A stretch of DNA of 64,000 nucleotides from contig NZ_CP041692.1 of assembly GCF_007362775.1 (NCBI RefSeq), forward strand, positions 2,852,001 through 2,916,000, given 5' to 3'. Below the pieces are notes generated by a model that worked only from the letters and a program-made list of their open reading frames with translations, was not told the DNA's origin and did not search any database. This DNA comes from Microlunatus elymi (GTDB lineage: Bacteria; Actinomycetota; Actinomycetes; Propionibacteriales; Propionibacteriaceae). Every line of letters begins with the position of its first letter. The first letter of the stretch is position 1. Below are positions 26,529 through 35,565 of this stretch, one piece after another. A program made the translations under genes and the position numbers.

Positions 26529-28068
26529 TAACGTCCGGATGCCGGAGCCGCTCGAACGCCGGTACGGGTTGGCCGAGCCCGGCGCCGCGGCCCAGGGCGT
26601 CAGCCAGCCGCTGCGCCCCGTCGGGCACGAAGGGGCGCAACTCTGCGGCGAGTTGCCGGCAGAGGTGGATCAGCGGCGGCAGTACGGGGTTCAGTGCAGC
26701 CAGCGCCTCCGCGTCACCGTCGGCCGCGGCAGACAGGTGTTGCCAGGGACGTGTCGACTCGACGGCGATGTTGGCCGCGGTGGCCGTGGCGGTGATTGCT
26801 CGGGCGGCCCGCCGAAGATCGAAGTCCGCCAAGGCAGCATCGATCTGTGTCGGCAGCCCTTCCGCGGCGCGGACTGCGGTGATCAACTCGTGCGGTCGCG
26901 TCTGACAAGGAACCACTGTGGCAGCCGGTTCGGACAGCTGGGGCAGCCGTTCTCCGTAGGCGCGCCGAGCCAGCGTCACGCACCGGTTGATCAGATTGCC
27001 GATCGTGTTGACCAGATCCTCGCTGTAGCGATCGGCCAGCCGTTGCTCGGTGAAGTCGGTGTCACCGACCCGATTGACATCGCTGACGAACCACCAGCGC
27101 AGCGCGTCCCGGCCGTAGCGGTCCAGCAGTTCCTCGGGGCTGCTGAGACCGGCTGCCGGCGCCGACTTGGAGATCTTCCGTCCGCCGGCCTGCAGGTATT
27201 CGTGGACCGCGATCCGGGTCGGCAGCGGCTCGCCGGCACTGAGCAGGGTGGCCAGCCAGAACACCGCATGAAAGCGGATGATTCCCTTGCCGACAAGGTG
27301 AATCCGCGCTTCGGCATCGGCCCAGCGGTCTCGATAGGAATCGGCGTCGGTGCCGTAGCCGGGTGCGCTGATGTAGTTGCACAACGCGTCCCACCAGACG
27401 TAGATGGTCTGCTCCGGATCGCCGGGGACGGGGATGCCCCAGCCGTCCGAACGACCGCTCGGTCTGGAGACGCTGTAATCGTTCAGACCGGCCCGGACGA
27501 AGGCGAGCACCTCGGCCCGGCGATGCGCCGGCTGGATCTCGACCTGGCCGGAGCTGATCAGCTGTTCGAGTTGATCTTGGTAGCGGGACAGCGCGAAGAA
27601 CCAGTTCTGCTCGGTCACCTCGTCGGGCACGGTGTCATGCTCCGGACAGCGTCCGGCCGCGAGTTCTGCGGGTTGGTAGAACTGTTCGCAGCCGAGGCAG
27701 TAGAGCCCGGTGTAGGTGCGTCGATAGAGATCGTGACCGACTCCGTGCCACAGTTTCTCGACCGCCGCGCGGTGCCGCGGATCGGTGCCCGTGTGCAGGA
27801 CGTCGTCGTACCCGACGCCGAGTCGGTCGGCGAGCCGGACGAACACCTCGCCCGTCCTGGCAACGAACTCGGCCACCGGCACTCCGGCTGCTGCCGCTGC
27901 CGCGACGTTCTTGGCGGCGTTATCGTCGGTCCCGGTGAGCAGATAGGTGGCACGCCCCCGGGATCGTTGGTGCCGAGCCAGTACGTCGGCCTGGACGAAC
28001 TCCAGCGCATGCCCGAGATGAGGTCGGGCGTTGACGTAGGGGGTGGAGGTGCTGATGAAGATGGTCAT
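26524..28068 (-). CDS. metG: Methionyl-tRNA synthetase (class I)
   Basis: 514-aa synthetase charging tRNA with methionine. The HIGH motif is HLGH (17-20) in STPYVNARPHLGHALE, and KMSKS appears as KISKS near residue 297. A cysteine/histidine zinc knuckle (CLGCEQFY ... GRCPEHD) lies near 125-145. There is no C-terminal EMAP-like tRNA-binding domain. I start at 28068 because CAGGAG precedes it; a 14-codon upstream extension is weaker. Whether this is the only MetRS or a second, divergent copy cannot be told from the window. It is followed by soxR. Confidence 0.9.
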   Translation of the reverse strand: MTIFISTSTPYVNARPHLGHALEFVQADVLARHQRSRGRATYLLTGTDDNAAKNVAAAAAAGVPVAEFVARTGEVFVRLADRLGVGYDDVLHTGTDPRHRAAVEKLWHGVGHDLYRRTYTGLYCLGCEQFYQPAELAAGRCPEHDTVPDEVTEQNWFFALSRYQDQLEQLISSGQVEIQPAHRRAEVLAFVRAGLNDYSVSRPSGRSDGWGIPVPGDPEQTIYVWWDALCNYISAPGYGTDADSYRDRWADAEARIHLVGKGIIRFHAVFWLATLLSAGEPLPTRIAVHEYLQAGGRKISKSAPAAGLSSPEELLDRYGRDALRWWFVSDVNRVGDTDFTEQRLADRYSEDLVNTIGNLINRCVTLARRAYGERLPQLSEPAATVVPCQTRPHELITAVRAAEGLPTQIDAALADFDLRRAARAITATATAANIAVESTRPWQHLSAAADGDAEALAALNPVLPPLIHLCRQLAAELRPFVPDGAQRLADALGRGAGLGQPVPAFERLRHPDVS

Positions 28069-28259
28069 GATCGGCTCCTGACGGCTGAATGCACCCGCTG
28101 GAGCCGCCATCCGGATCCCTCGGTGTGCAAGGGAAAACGGATGTCTGCGTGATCGATCGCCCGGTTGCCCTCAACCGGTCCGCATGACGGTGATCACGAC
28201 GTTCATGACGACATCCTGCGCTGCCCCCGGGACGGTGTCGAATCAATTACGCTGCGGCC

Positions 28260-29021
28260 ATGCGATTCGACGATCAGGTCGTCTTCATCACCGGCGCGGG
28301 CAACGGGATCGGCGCCGCCACCGCACGCCGCGTCCACGGCGAGGGCGGCATCGTGGCGATCGCCGACCATGATCATTCCGCTGCCGAACGGCTGGCCCGC
28401 GAGCTCGGCGTACGAGCGCTGGCACTGAACTGCGACGTCACCGACCGGGCCTCGGTCGATGCGGCGATCGATACGGTGCGCAGCCGCCACGGCCGGCTCG
28501 ATCAGTTGATCCTGGTCGCCGGCGGATCGGCTCCGATGCCCGGTTTCGCCGAGCAGGAAGATCAACTCTGGCAGCAGCTGATCGACCTGAATCTGGTCGG
28601 GGTGATGCGCTGCATCCGTGCCGCGCTGCCGCTGTTGCAGCAGAGTCCGCGGGCAGCCGTGGTTGCGGTCTCGTCGGTGAACGGGCTGGCGGCGTTCGGC
28701 GAGGAGTCCTACGGTGCCGCCAAGGCCGGATTGTCCAACCTGGTCAGGAATCTGGCCGTACGCCACGGGCCGGACAAGATCACCTTCAACGTCGTCGCAC
28801 CTGGCACCGTACGGACTCGGGTCTGGGACCACCAGCCCGGATCACTGCAACGGCTGCGGCAGTTCTATCCGCTCGGCCGAGTCGGCGAACCGGAGGACAT
28901 CGCCGCCGCAGTCTGCTTCCTGGCCTCCGATGACGCCCGCTGGATCACCGGCGTCACCCTCCCGGTCGACGGTGGCGCGCTGGCCGGGCCACTGCAGTGG
29001 TTCGACCGCGCCTTCTCCTGA
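28260..29021 (+). CDS. SDR-family NAD(P)-dependent oxidoreductase
   Basis: 253-aa classical short-chain dehydrogenase/reductase. It shows the cofactor loop TGAGNGIG (11-18), the Ser-Tyr-Lys triad (S139, Y151, K155 in YGAAK) and the 'PLGRVGEPEDIAAAVCFLAS' C-terminal motif. Asp36 at the end of the second strand (IADHDH) favours NAD over NADP. Substrate unknown. Divergent from metG. No clear ribosome site precedes the ATG. Confidence 0.88.
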   Translation: MRFDDQVVFITGAGNGIGAATARRVHGEGGIVAIADHDHSAAERLARELGVRALALNCDVTDRASVDAAIDTVRSRHGRLDQLILVAGGSAPMPGFAEQEDQLWQQLIDLNLVGVMRCIRAALPLLQQSPRAAVVAVSSVNGLAAFGEESYGAAKAGLSNLVRNLAVRHGPDKITFNVVAPGTVRTRVWDHQPGSLQRLRQFYPLGRVGEPEDIAAAVCFLASDDARWITGVTLPVDGGALAGPLQWFDRAFS

Positions 29022-29059
29022 CCCTGCATCGCTGCTGCCGGTCGGGCTTCGCCACCACG

Positions 29060-29134
29060 CTCCCGCGCACCCACGGTTCTCCCGCGGAGGTCCGACAGTC
29101 GAGCTTGCACGGCAGCGCCGAAGGTGCGCGGGAG
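29060..29134. repeat. Palindromic intergenic element, copy D
   Basis: CTCCCGCGCACC (29060-29071) and GGTGCGCGGGAG (29123-29134) are perfect outer arms. The inner left arm (CACGGTTCTCCCGCGG) is diverged from the right arm (CGGCAGCGCCG), so this copy is decaying inside. Confidence 0.75.
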
Positions 29135-29160
29135 TAGGAATCAGGGGGGGCCGGGGTCGC

Positions 29161-29264
29161 TGTGGCCGGTCGTTTTCCAGCCGGGGTTGAGTTTTCGCGG
29201 GGCTTGGGTGGGTGTGGCCGGTCGTTTCCCAGCCACAGCTGAGTTCGAGCGGATTGGGACGCTC
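29161..29264. repeat. Two-unit member of the 52-bp repeat family
   Basis: TGTGGCCGGTCGTTT begins at 29161 and again at 29213, exactly 52 bp apart. Both units continue with CC(A)GCC, about 12 bases, then a TTTTCG/GTTCG tract. The core matches the minus-strand reading of the 2381 and 59297 arrays. Confidence 0.8.
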
Positions 29265-29393
29265 TGACCGTGCGCTTCTCGACCAGGGACGAGTTCCGGC
29301 CGCGGTTGACCTGGCCGCCGGCGTTCACCGGGCCCGCGGCGGTGACAGTGCGAGGCACTATCACGCGCATGCCGCGGATCGGGGTCGAGGGAT

Positions 29394-29515
29394 GCTTCCC
29401 GCGCACCCGCGGTGCTCCCGCGTACGTTCGAACCTGCGCGGCAGCGCCGAAGGTGCGCGGGAAGCGTCCCCGGCGTCAGGAAGGTACGCGGGAGCATCCC
29501 AGGTGCGCGGGAAGC
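29394..29515. repeat. Palindromic element copy E with two extra right halves
   Basis: GCTTCCCGCGCACC (29394-29407) pairs with GGTGCGCGGGAAGC (29452-29465). The right-arm motif then recurs as GGTACGCGGGAGC (29483-29495) and AGGTGCGCGGGAAGC (29501-29515) without left arms. Confidence 0.8.
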
Positions 29516-29555
29516 ACCCCCGGGCGCGAAACTCCCACGCGGCGAGGGGCCGGAG

Positions 29556-30911
29556 TCAGGAGGCGACCTGGTCGAGGCGTTCGTCCTTGGTTTCCGGCAG
29601 TCGGGTCACGCACAGCAGGGAGATGACGGCGATGATCGAGATCATCACGCCGATCGCCCAGCTGCCGGTCCAATCCTGGAGCCGGATCGCCAGCAGCGGC
29701 GGCAACGCACCACCGAGTACGCCGCCGAGGCTGTAGGAGAGGGCGGCCCCGCTGTAGCGATAGCGGGTGGCGAAGAGTTCCGGCAGATACGCGCCCATGG
29801 TGCCGAAGCTCAACCCCATCAGCAGCAGACAGCCGGCCAACGCGACCCACATCAGCAGGTAGGACTTGGTGTCCATCAACGGGAAGATGACCAGACCCCA
29901 GGCGATCGAGATCGAACAGGCGATCAGCAGCACCCGCTTGCGGCCGATCCGGTCGGCCAGGTTGGCGCTGATCACCGTACCGACGCCGAGCATCAGCACC
30001 GCCAGCATCACCACGATCAACATCGGCGTCTGCCCGACCCCGAGGATCTTGGTGGCGTAGCTGAGGCAGTAGGCGGTCGAGGTGTAGAACAGCGCGTACT
30101 GGATCATCATCACGCCGGCGCCGAGCAGCAGCTGCTTCCACTGCCGCTGCAGCAACTCCTTGAACGGCGTACGCGACAACCGGTCCCGCTCCATCGCCTG
30201 CTGGAAGACCGGCGTCTCGGCGATGGTCATCCGCACCCACAATCCGACCAGCACCAGCAGGAAGCTGATCAAGAACGGGATCCGCCAACCGAACGTGGCA
30301 AAGGAATCCGGTGCCGCGATCCTGGCCAGCAGGAACGACGCGTTCGCCAGGATGAAGCCGATGGTCGGGCCGAGCTGGGGGAACATGCCCCAGCGCGCTC
30401 GTCGGCCGGCCGGTGCGTGCTCGGTGGCGAGCAGTGCCGCGCCACCCCATTCGCCGCCCAGGCCGATGCCCTGGATGACCCGCAGCACGACCAGCAGGAT
30501 CGGAGCCAGCACACCGATCTTGTGGTAGCCGGGCAGCACCCCGACCAGGGCGGTACTGAGACCCATCATCAACAGCGAGATGATCAAGATCGACTTGCGG
30601 CCGATCCGGTCGCCGAAGTGACCGAAGATCGCGGCGCCGAGCGGGCGGGCGACGAAGGCAACCGCGTACGTGGAGAAGGCAGCCAGTGTGCCGGCAACCG
30701 GGCTGAGCTCGGGGAAGAACGCCTCGTTGAGGACCAGTGCGGCCGCCAGCCCGTAGGCGTAGAAGTCGAAGAACTCGATGGTGGTGCCGATGAAACTGGC
30801 CGCCGCCACCTTGGCCATCGACTCCGTCGACGCCGATGAATCCGCTGACTCCGCCGACTCCGCTGACGCCGCGGTGGCCGGGGCCCGCCGGCTGCTCTCC
30901 TGGGATTGCAT
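29556..30911 (-). CDS. MFS transporter, metabolite:H+ symporter (MHS) family
   Basis: 451-aa, 12-helix major facilitator related to shikimate/ProP-type symporters. 'FIGTTIEFFDFYAYG' in the first helix, 'GHFGDRIGRKSIL' (loop 2-3 motif) and 'RVIQGIGLGGEWGGA' are diagnostic of the MHS branch. The N-terminal 30 residues are a low-complexity Ala/Ser/Glu/Asp run (SAESAESADSSAS) encoded by reiterated GACTCCGC-like triplets. Substrate is probably an organic acid; it cannot be fixed from sequence. Divergent from the yciO gene. Confidence 0.85.
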   Translation of the reverse strand: MQSQESSRRAPATAASAESAESADSSASTESMAKVAAASFIGTTIEFFDFYAYGLAAALVLNEAFFPELSPVAGTLAAFSTYAVAFVARPLGAAIFGHFGDRIGRKSILIISLLMMGLSTALVGVLPGYHKIGVLAPILLVVLRVIQGIGLGGEWGGAALLATEHAPAGRRARWGMFPQLGPTIGFILANASFLLARIAAPDSFATFGWRIPFLISFLLVLVGLWVRMTIAETPVFQQAMERDRLSRTPFKELLQRQWKQLLLGAGVMMIQYALFYTSTAYCLSYATKILGVGQTPMLIVVMLAVLMLGVGTVISANLADRIGRKRVLLIACSISIAWGLVIFPLMDTKSYLLMWVALAGCLLLMGLSFGTMGAYLPELFATRYRYSGAALSYSLGGVLGGALPPLLAIRLQDWTGSWAIGVMISIIAVISLLCVTRLPETKDERLDQVAS

Positions 30912-31017
30912 GCGGCGAACCGTATCGGTGAGCTAAGCAACTGAGCAATTCACGTTTCACAGGACGGACAGCCGAGCCGTGGCCCGGCGAGCACGGCCGA
31001 ACCGGTAGGGTCTGGGA

Positions 31018-31638
31018 ATGGCGAGATACTTCGACGTACACCCGCAGAATCCGCAGCGTCGGACCATCACTCAGGTGGTCGAGTTGATCAAGGACGACGG
31101 TCTGATCGCCTATCCCACCGACTCCTGTTATGCGCTGGGTTGTCAGCTGGGCAACAAGGACGGGCTCGATCGGATCCGCGACATCCGCAAGCTCGACGAC
31201 AAGCACCACTTCACCCTGGTCTGCCGCGACTTCGCCCAACTGGGGCAGTTCGTCCAGATCGACAACTCGATCTTCCGCAGCATCAAGGCGGCGACGCCGG
31301 GCAGCTACACGTTCATCCTGCCGGCCACCAAGGAGGTGCCGCGGCGAATGCTGCACCCGAAGAAGAAGACCGTCGGTGCCCGCATCCCGGACCATCCGGT
31401 GGTTCAGGCGCTGCTGGCCGAACTGGGGGAGCCGCTGCTGACCTCGACCCTGCTGCTGCCCGGCTCCGAGGAGCCGATGACCGAGGGCTGGGCGATCAAG
31501 GAGGCTCTCGATCATCAGGTCGACGCGGTGATCGACTCCGGGGACTGCGGTCCGGAGCCGACCACGGTGATCGACTTCCGCTCACCGCAACCCGAGGTCG
31601 TACGACGCGGCGCCGGCGATCCGTCGCTCTTCGAGTAG
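31018..31638 (+). CDS. Sua5/YciO/YrdC-family protein (YciO type)
   Basis: 206 aa, the same length as E. coli YciO. The ATP/threonine/bicarbonate-binding YrdC fold is indicated by 'LIAYPTDSCYALGCQLGN', 'KLDDKHHFTLVCRDF', 'PGSYTFILPATKEVP' and 'KKTVGARIPDHPVVQAL'. The TsaC/Sua5 relatives make threonylcarbamoyl-AMP for tRNA t6A37; YciO proteins carry this fold, but their own role is less certain. Converges on the cardiolipin synthase gene with 17 bp between. Confidence 0.85.
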   Translation: MARYFDVHPQNPQRRTITQVVELIKDDGLIAYPTDSCYALGCQLGNKDGLDRIRDIRKLDDKHHFTLVCRDFAQLGQFVQIDNSIFRSIKAATPGSYTFILPATKEVPRRMLHPKKKTVGARIPDHPVVQALLAELGEPLLTSTLLLPGSEEPMTEGWAIKEALDHQVDAVIDSGDCGPEPTTVIDFRSPQPEVVRRGAGDPSLFE

Positions 31639-31655
31639 GCCAATAGGGTACGACG

Positions 31656-33110
31656 TCACATCAGGGCGGAGGTCAACCGCATCACGTTGTCCAGCGCCTT
31701 CTGCCGACGCGGCCGGCGAAGCCACTCGCCGAGGGTGAGCTGCCGGCTCTTGGAACGGTAGTCGTCCTCCACCATCCGCAGCTCCGAGACCAGCTCGCGG
31801 CCGGACATCATCACCATCAACTCCATGTGCAGACTGAGCGAACGGATGTCCATGTTGCTGGTGCCGATCATCGCCACATCGTCGTCCACGCTGAGATGTT
31901 TGGCGTGCAGCACGGTCGGCGCGCGGTAGAGAAAGATCTTCACCCCGGCCCGTAGCAGCTCCTCGTAGTAGGAGCGTTGCGCGTGATAGACCATGAATTG
32001 ATCACTGATCTCGGACACGAACAGCTCCACGTCCAAGCCCCGTGACCCGGCGGTCACCATCGCCTTCTGGATGGTCTCGTCGGGTACGTAGTACGGGCTG
32101 GTGACGCTGACCCGGTGGCGCGCGTTCTGGATCGTGGCGGCAAACAACTTCAGGTTGTTGTCGTTGTCGAAGCTCGGACCGCTGGGCAGGATCTGCGCGT
32201 CCAGCCGGCGCGGCTGGGTGGCCGGCAGCGGCGGATAGTCCAACGGCAGCAGCTGATCCGTCTCGCTGTACCAGTCGGTGACGAAGACCGCATCCAGCTC
32301 CCGTACCACCGGACCTTCCAGTCGCATCATCAACTCGTGCCAGTGCAGGCCCTGCCGGATCGCCTTCTTCTTGTGATAGTGATCGGCGATCAGGTTCATC
32401 GAACCGGTGTGCCCGACCCGGCCGTCGATCACCACCAGCTTGCGATGATTGCGCAGATCCATCCGCCGCCGCGGATCGGTGATCGGCTTGATCGGCAGCA
32501 TCGGCCGCAGCTCGGCACCCATGTCCTTCAACGCCTGTTCGGTTTTCCTCCGATTCGGATACATGATCAACGACAGGTGGTCCGCCAGCACCCGCACCGC
32601 CACGCCGCGCTCGCGAGCCCGGGCGAGAGCGTCGAAGAACGGTGCCGTGGTGTCGTCGTACACCAGGATGAAGAACTCGACGTGGACGTAATGTTCGGCG
32701 GCGTCGATGTCGTCGGCCATCTTCTTGATCATGGCGTCGTAGTCGGTGATCAACTCGGCCTGGTTGCTCGGCAGCATCGGCAGCGCACCGAGGTTGCGGT
32801 TCAGCGTCACCATGGTGGGCAACCAGTCCGGCCAGGACGAGCTGCGACCGGCATGATCAAGATCATCCTCGGAGCGTTCCAGCAGTCGTTCGGTGACGAA
32901 CCGCTGCTTGTCGCGCCGGCTGCGGGTCAGCTTGGCGGTTCCGATCAACAGGTACAAGATCACCCCGAGCAGGGGCAGGAAGATCACGACCAGCAGCCAG
33001 GCGATGGCCGACGACGGCTTCCGGTTGGCCGAGACGGAGAAGGCGGCGATCAAGATCACGATCACGTGAGCGGCCAGCAGCACGATGCCCCAGGCGTCGA
33101 AGCTGCTCAT
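31656..33110 (-). CDS. cls: Cardiolipin synthase (phospholipase D family)
   Basis: 484-aa membrane enzyme condensing phosphatidylglycerol into cardiolipin. Two N-terminal membrane helices (about 7-27 and 35-57, with 'KPSSAIAWLLVVIFLPLLGVILYLLIG' shared between helices) precede two PLD domains. The HKD motifs read NHRKLVVIDG and HAKHLSVDDD..GTSN. I start at ATG 33110 (AGGGG just upstream, length as for other Cls); a GTG at 33161 would add 17 residues without a ribosome site. Last gene of the abgT-pepA-DUF6325-SHOCT-cls run. Confidence 0.9.
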   Translation of the reverse strand: MSSFDAWGIVLLAAHVIVILIAAFSVSANRKPSSAIAWLLVVIFLPLLGVILYLLIGTAKLTRSRRDKQRFVTERLLERSEDDLDHAGRSSSWPDWLPTMVTLNRNLGALPMLPSNQAELITDYDAMIKKMADDIDAAEHYVHVEFFILVYDDTTAPFFDALARARERGVAVRVLADHLSLIMYPNRRKTEQALKDMGAELRPMLPIKPITDPRRRMDLRNHRKLVVIDGRVGHTGSMNLIADHYHKKKAIRQGLHWHELMMRLEGPVVRELDAVFVTDWYSETDQLLPLDYPPLPATQPRRLDAQILPSGPSFDNDNNLKLFAATIQNARHRVSVTSPYYVPDETIQKAMVTAGSRGLDVELFVSEISDQFMVYHAQRSYYEELLRAGVKIFLYRAPTVLHAKHLSVDDDVAMIGTSNMDIRSLSLHMELMVMMSGRELVSELRMVEDDYRSKSRQLTLGEWLRRPRRQKALDNVMRLTSALM

Positions 33111-33204
33111 CGGCCCCTGCAGCTGTTCGTCATCGCGTCCCTCATTCCGGTTGCCGGACACCCCGGCGTCCGGTCGGCTGCTCGAGCCGTCCGAGCGTAG
33201 CCGG

Positions 33205-33495
33205 TCAGCCGCCCGCGCCGGCGAGCAGCCTGACCTTCTGGATCTCGAACTCGTAATCGGTCAGCACGCCGGTGTCGCGGAGCTCGCCGAATGTCTTGAG
33301 CTGGGCCAGCAACTGGTCGGTGGACGGGGGAGGAGCGATCGGAGCGGGCGGATGGGCTGCCGGATCGGACGGCTGCCCGGCCGGTACGGCGGCCGCCTGA
33401 TCGGCTGCCGCCCATCGCCGCTGCTGACGGCGTTGAACGCGTCCGTGCACCGAACTGGCCACGGCCACCTTGGCGGCGGTCTTGAGAAGTCCCAT
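33205..33495 (-). CDS. SHOCT-domain small protein
   Basis: 96 aa. The N-terminus MGLLKTAAKVAVASSVHGRV is amphipathic and could lie on a membrane. A Pro/Ala-rich linker follows, then a C-terminal SHOCT motif (QLKTFGELRDTGVLTDYEF, about 64-88), a short oligomerisation element. ATG at 33495 has GGAAGGA upstream. It follows the DUF6325 gene by 31 bp; the two families are often adjacent. Confidence 0.8.
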   Translation of the reverse strand: MGLLKTAAKVAVASSVHGRVQRRQQRRWAAADQAAAVPAGQPSDPAAHPPAPIAPPPSTDQLLAQLKTFGELRDTGVLTDYEFEIQKVRLLAGAGG

Positions 33496-33526
33496 CGAAT
33501 CGTCCTTCCGCGATGTCGGTGCCCGG

Positions 33527-33967
33527 TCAGGTCTCGCGGTCGAGGACCTCGACCAGGTCGTCGACGTCGACCGCCCCGGTGGACAGCAGGGTGGCACCGG
33601 ACGCCTGCCACGCGGCCAGCGCCGGGTGCAGACCGAGATCCTCGTAGATCAACACGGCGGCCAGCGACTCCGGTGGCAGCTGGTCGGCCACCTCGGCCAG
33701 GTCCTCGACGTCGAGCAGTCGGGAGGAGGCGCCCGCGAATTCGGCGATCACGTCACCGAGCAGGCTCAACTCCTCGGCCGGCACCAGCCGGTACGAGCCG
33801 GTAGCGGGCTTGGACACGAACTCCAGGTCGAGAATCCGGATCCGGTGCTGCTGCACCAGTTCCAGCAGCGCCCGGAAGCCTGCCAGCGAGGCGTCCGCAT
33901 CGGACAACCGGACGGCGACGAAGCCGAGCAGTCCCAGCTGGTCGTCGGCGTCGGCGGGCGCGGTCAT
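33527..33967 (-). CDS. DUF6325-family protein
   Basis: 146 aa, soluble, acidic, with 'FVAVRLSDADASLAGFRALLELV' at the start and 'SLAAVLIYEDLGLHPAL' near 100-118. This arrangement matches the DUF1269/DUF6325-type proteins frequently paired with SHOCT proteins. No catalytic motif is visible. The ATG comes two bases after the pepA stop codon begins (TGAGATG), so it is coupled to pepA. Confidence 0.7.
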   Translation of the reverse strand: MTAPADADDQLGLLGFVAVRLSDADASLAGFRALLELVQQHRIRILDLEFVSKPATGSYRLVPAEELSLLGDVIAEFAGASSRLLDVEDLAEVADQLPPESLAAVLIYEDLGLHPALAAWQASGATLLSTGAVDVDDLVEVLDRET

Positions 33968-33968
33968 C

Positions 33969-35483
33969 TCAGGCGTCTTGCCCGGCGGGCGAACGGAAGT
34001 TCAACGCCAGCTCGACCAGCAGCCGAGCGCCGAAGCCGGTCGGCCCCTTCGTACGCCAACTGGAAGGACGGTCCGCCTGGGCCGTGCCGGCGATGTCGAG
34101 GTGGGCCCAGGGCCGGTCGCCGACGAACTCCTCCAGGAAGAGGGCGGCGGTGATGCCGCCCGCGTTCGGCCCGCCCATGTTGGTCAGATCGGCGATCGGG
34201 GAGTCCAGTTCGCCGCGGTAGCGCCGGGCCAACGGGAACTGCCACACCTGCTCGTCGGTGTCCTCGGCCGCCGCCTTCACCTGCTCGATCAGCTGCTGGC
34301 TGTTGCCCATCAGCCCCGCGATCTCGACCCCGAGCGCCCGCATCGTGGCCCCGGTCAGGGTGGCGATGTCGACGATCGCGTCGGTCGGTTCCTCGGTGGC
34401 CAACACCAGCGCGTCCGCCATCACCAGCCGGCCCTCGGCATCGGTGTTCAGCACCTCGACGGTCTTGCCGCCGCGCAGGGTGATCACGTCGCCGAGCTTG
34501 AGCGCCGAACCCGACGGCATGTTGTCGGTGCACATCAGATACCCGGTGACCGCGGTCGGGCAGTCCAGCTCGGCCAGCGTGGACATTGCCGCGAGGATGG
34601 CGCCGGCCCCGCTCATGTCGTTCTTCATCGTGGCGTGCACCGCGTCGCTCGGCTTCAGCGAGATGCCGCCGGAGTCGTACATGATGCCCTTGCCGACAAG
34701 GGTGAGCCGACCGCCCTCGCCGGTGCCCGGGTAGCTGAGCTTGATCATCCGCGGCTCGTCTCGGCTGCCCCGATTGACCCCGAGCAGGCCACCGCAACCC
34801 ATTTCCTGCAGGGTCTGGCGATCGAACACCTCCACCGTCAGCCCGGAGTCGGCGCCGATCTGCTCCGCCGCCTCGGCCATCCGCTCTGCGGTGAGCAGGC
34901 TCGGCGGGCAGGTAGCCAGGTCGCGGCTGAGTGCCGCCGCACCGGCCAGAATCGCACCGCGATCGGCGCCGGACCGGACGTCGGCAAGCCGATCCTGATC
35001 CGTCAACACGGTGAACGAGGTCAGCGGCAGTGGCCCGGCCACCCGATCGGACCGAAGATCGAATCGGTACCGGGCCAACAACGCACCCTCGACGACGGCC
35101 TGCGCCGCGGCGGCGGCACCGACGGTCCCGGTGTCCGGCTGGGCGAGTGCGAGGTCGGTGTGCTCCGGGACGGACCGGGCGAAGGCCGCCGCGGCGTCGC
35201 GAAGGTCGGCCGTGGTGAGTTGATCCCGGGGGCCGGCGCCGACGGCGACCAGCGACCCGCCGGCCGAGCGGGCGACGGTGAAAGTCTGGCCGACGCGGCC
35301 GGTGAACCCGACACCCTCCAGTGCGTCGGAGTCCAGTCCAAGATCATCGGGGACCGCGCCATCGGTGAAGACCAACAAGCCGATCGCCGCTGCGGGGCAC
35401 TCTGTCGGTGCAGTCGCCTCGACCTGGATCCGACACGGGCCCCGGCGAGAAGGCGTCACGTCGATCGGTGTCGCGCTGGTCAT
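33969..35483 (-). CDS. pepA: Leucyl aminopeptidase (M17)
   Basis: 504-aa two-metal aminopeptidase of the M17 family. The active-site signature NTDAEGRLVMADAL is intact, and the metal/lysine segment 'LVGKGIMYDSGGISLKPS' precedes it. The variable N-terminal domain covers about 1-170. Start at ATG 35483, with CAGGAG 7 bp upstream; a TTG two codons earlier abuts that site and is less likely. It follows abgT on the same strand (82-bp gap), suggesting uptake and hydrolysis of a peptide-like compound. Confidence 0.93.
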   Translation of the reverse strand: MTSATPIDVTPSRRGPCRIQVEATAPTECPAAAIGLLVFTDGAVPDDLGLDSDALEGVGFTGRVGQTFTVARSAGGSLVAVGAGPRDQLTTADLRDAAAAFARSVPEHTDLALAQPDTGTVGAAAAAQAVVEGALLARYRFDLRSDRVAGPLPLTSFTVLTDQDRLADVRSGADRGAILAGAAALSRDLATCPPSLLTAERMAEAAEQIGADSGLTVEVFDRQTLQEMGCGGLLGVNRGSRDEPRMIKLSYPGTGEGGRLTLVGKGIMYDSGGISLKPSDAVHATMKNDMSGAGAILAAMSTLAELDCPTAVTGYLMCTDNMPSGSALKLGDVITLRGGKTVEVLNTDAEGRLVMADALVLATEEPTDAIVDIATLTGATMRALGVEIAGLMGNSQQLIEQVKAAAEDTDEQVWQFPLARRYRGELDSPIADLTNMGGPNAGGITAALFLEEFVGDRPWAHLDIAGTAQADRPSSWRTKGPTGFGARLLVELALNFRSPAGQDA

Positions 35484-35565
35484 GATCAACTCCTGTCGTT
35501 GCGGTACGGCGGACCGGATGGGGACGTGTCATCGAGCGGGCGGGCCCGGACGCCGTCGGTTGGAC

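Larger units (their letters stand above)
29022..29555. other. Gene-free region holding both repeat families
   Basis: 534 bp between the SDR and the MFS gene. It holds palindromic element copies D (29060-29134) and E (29394-29465), two extra right-half fragments after E, and a two-unit member of the 52-bp family (29161-29264). No gene is supported. Confidence 0.75.
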
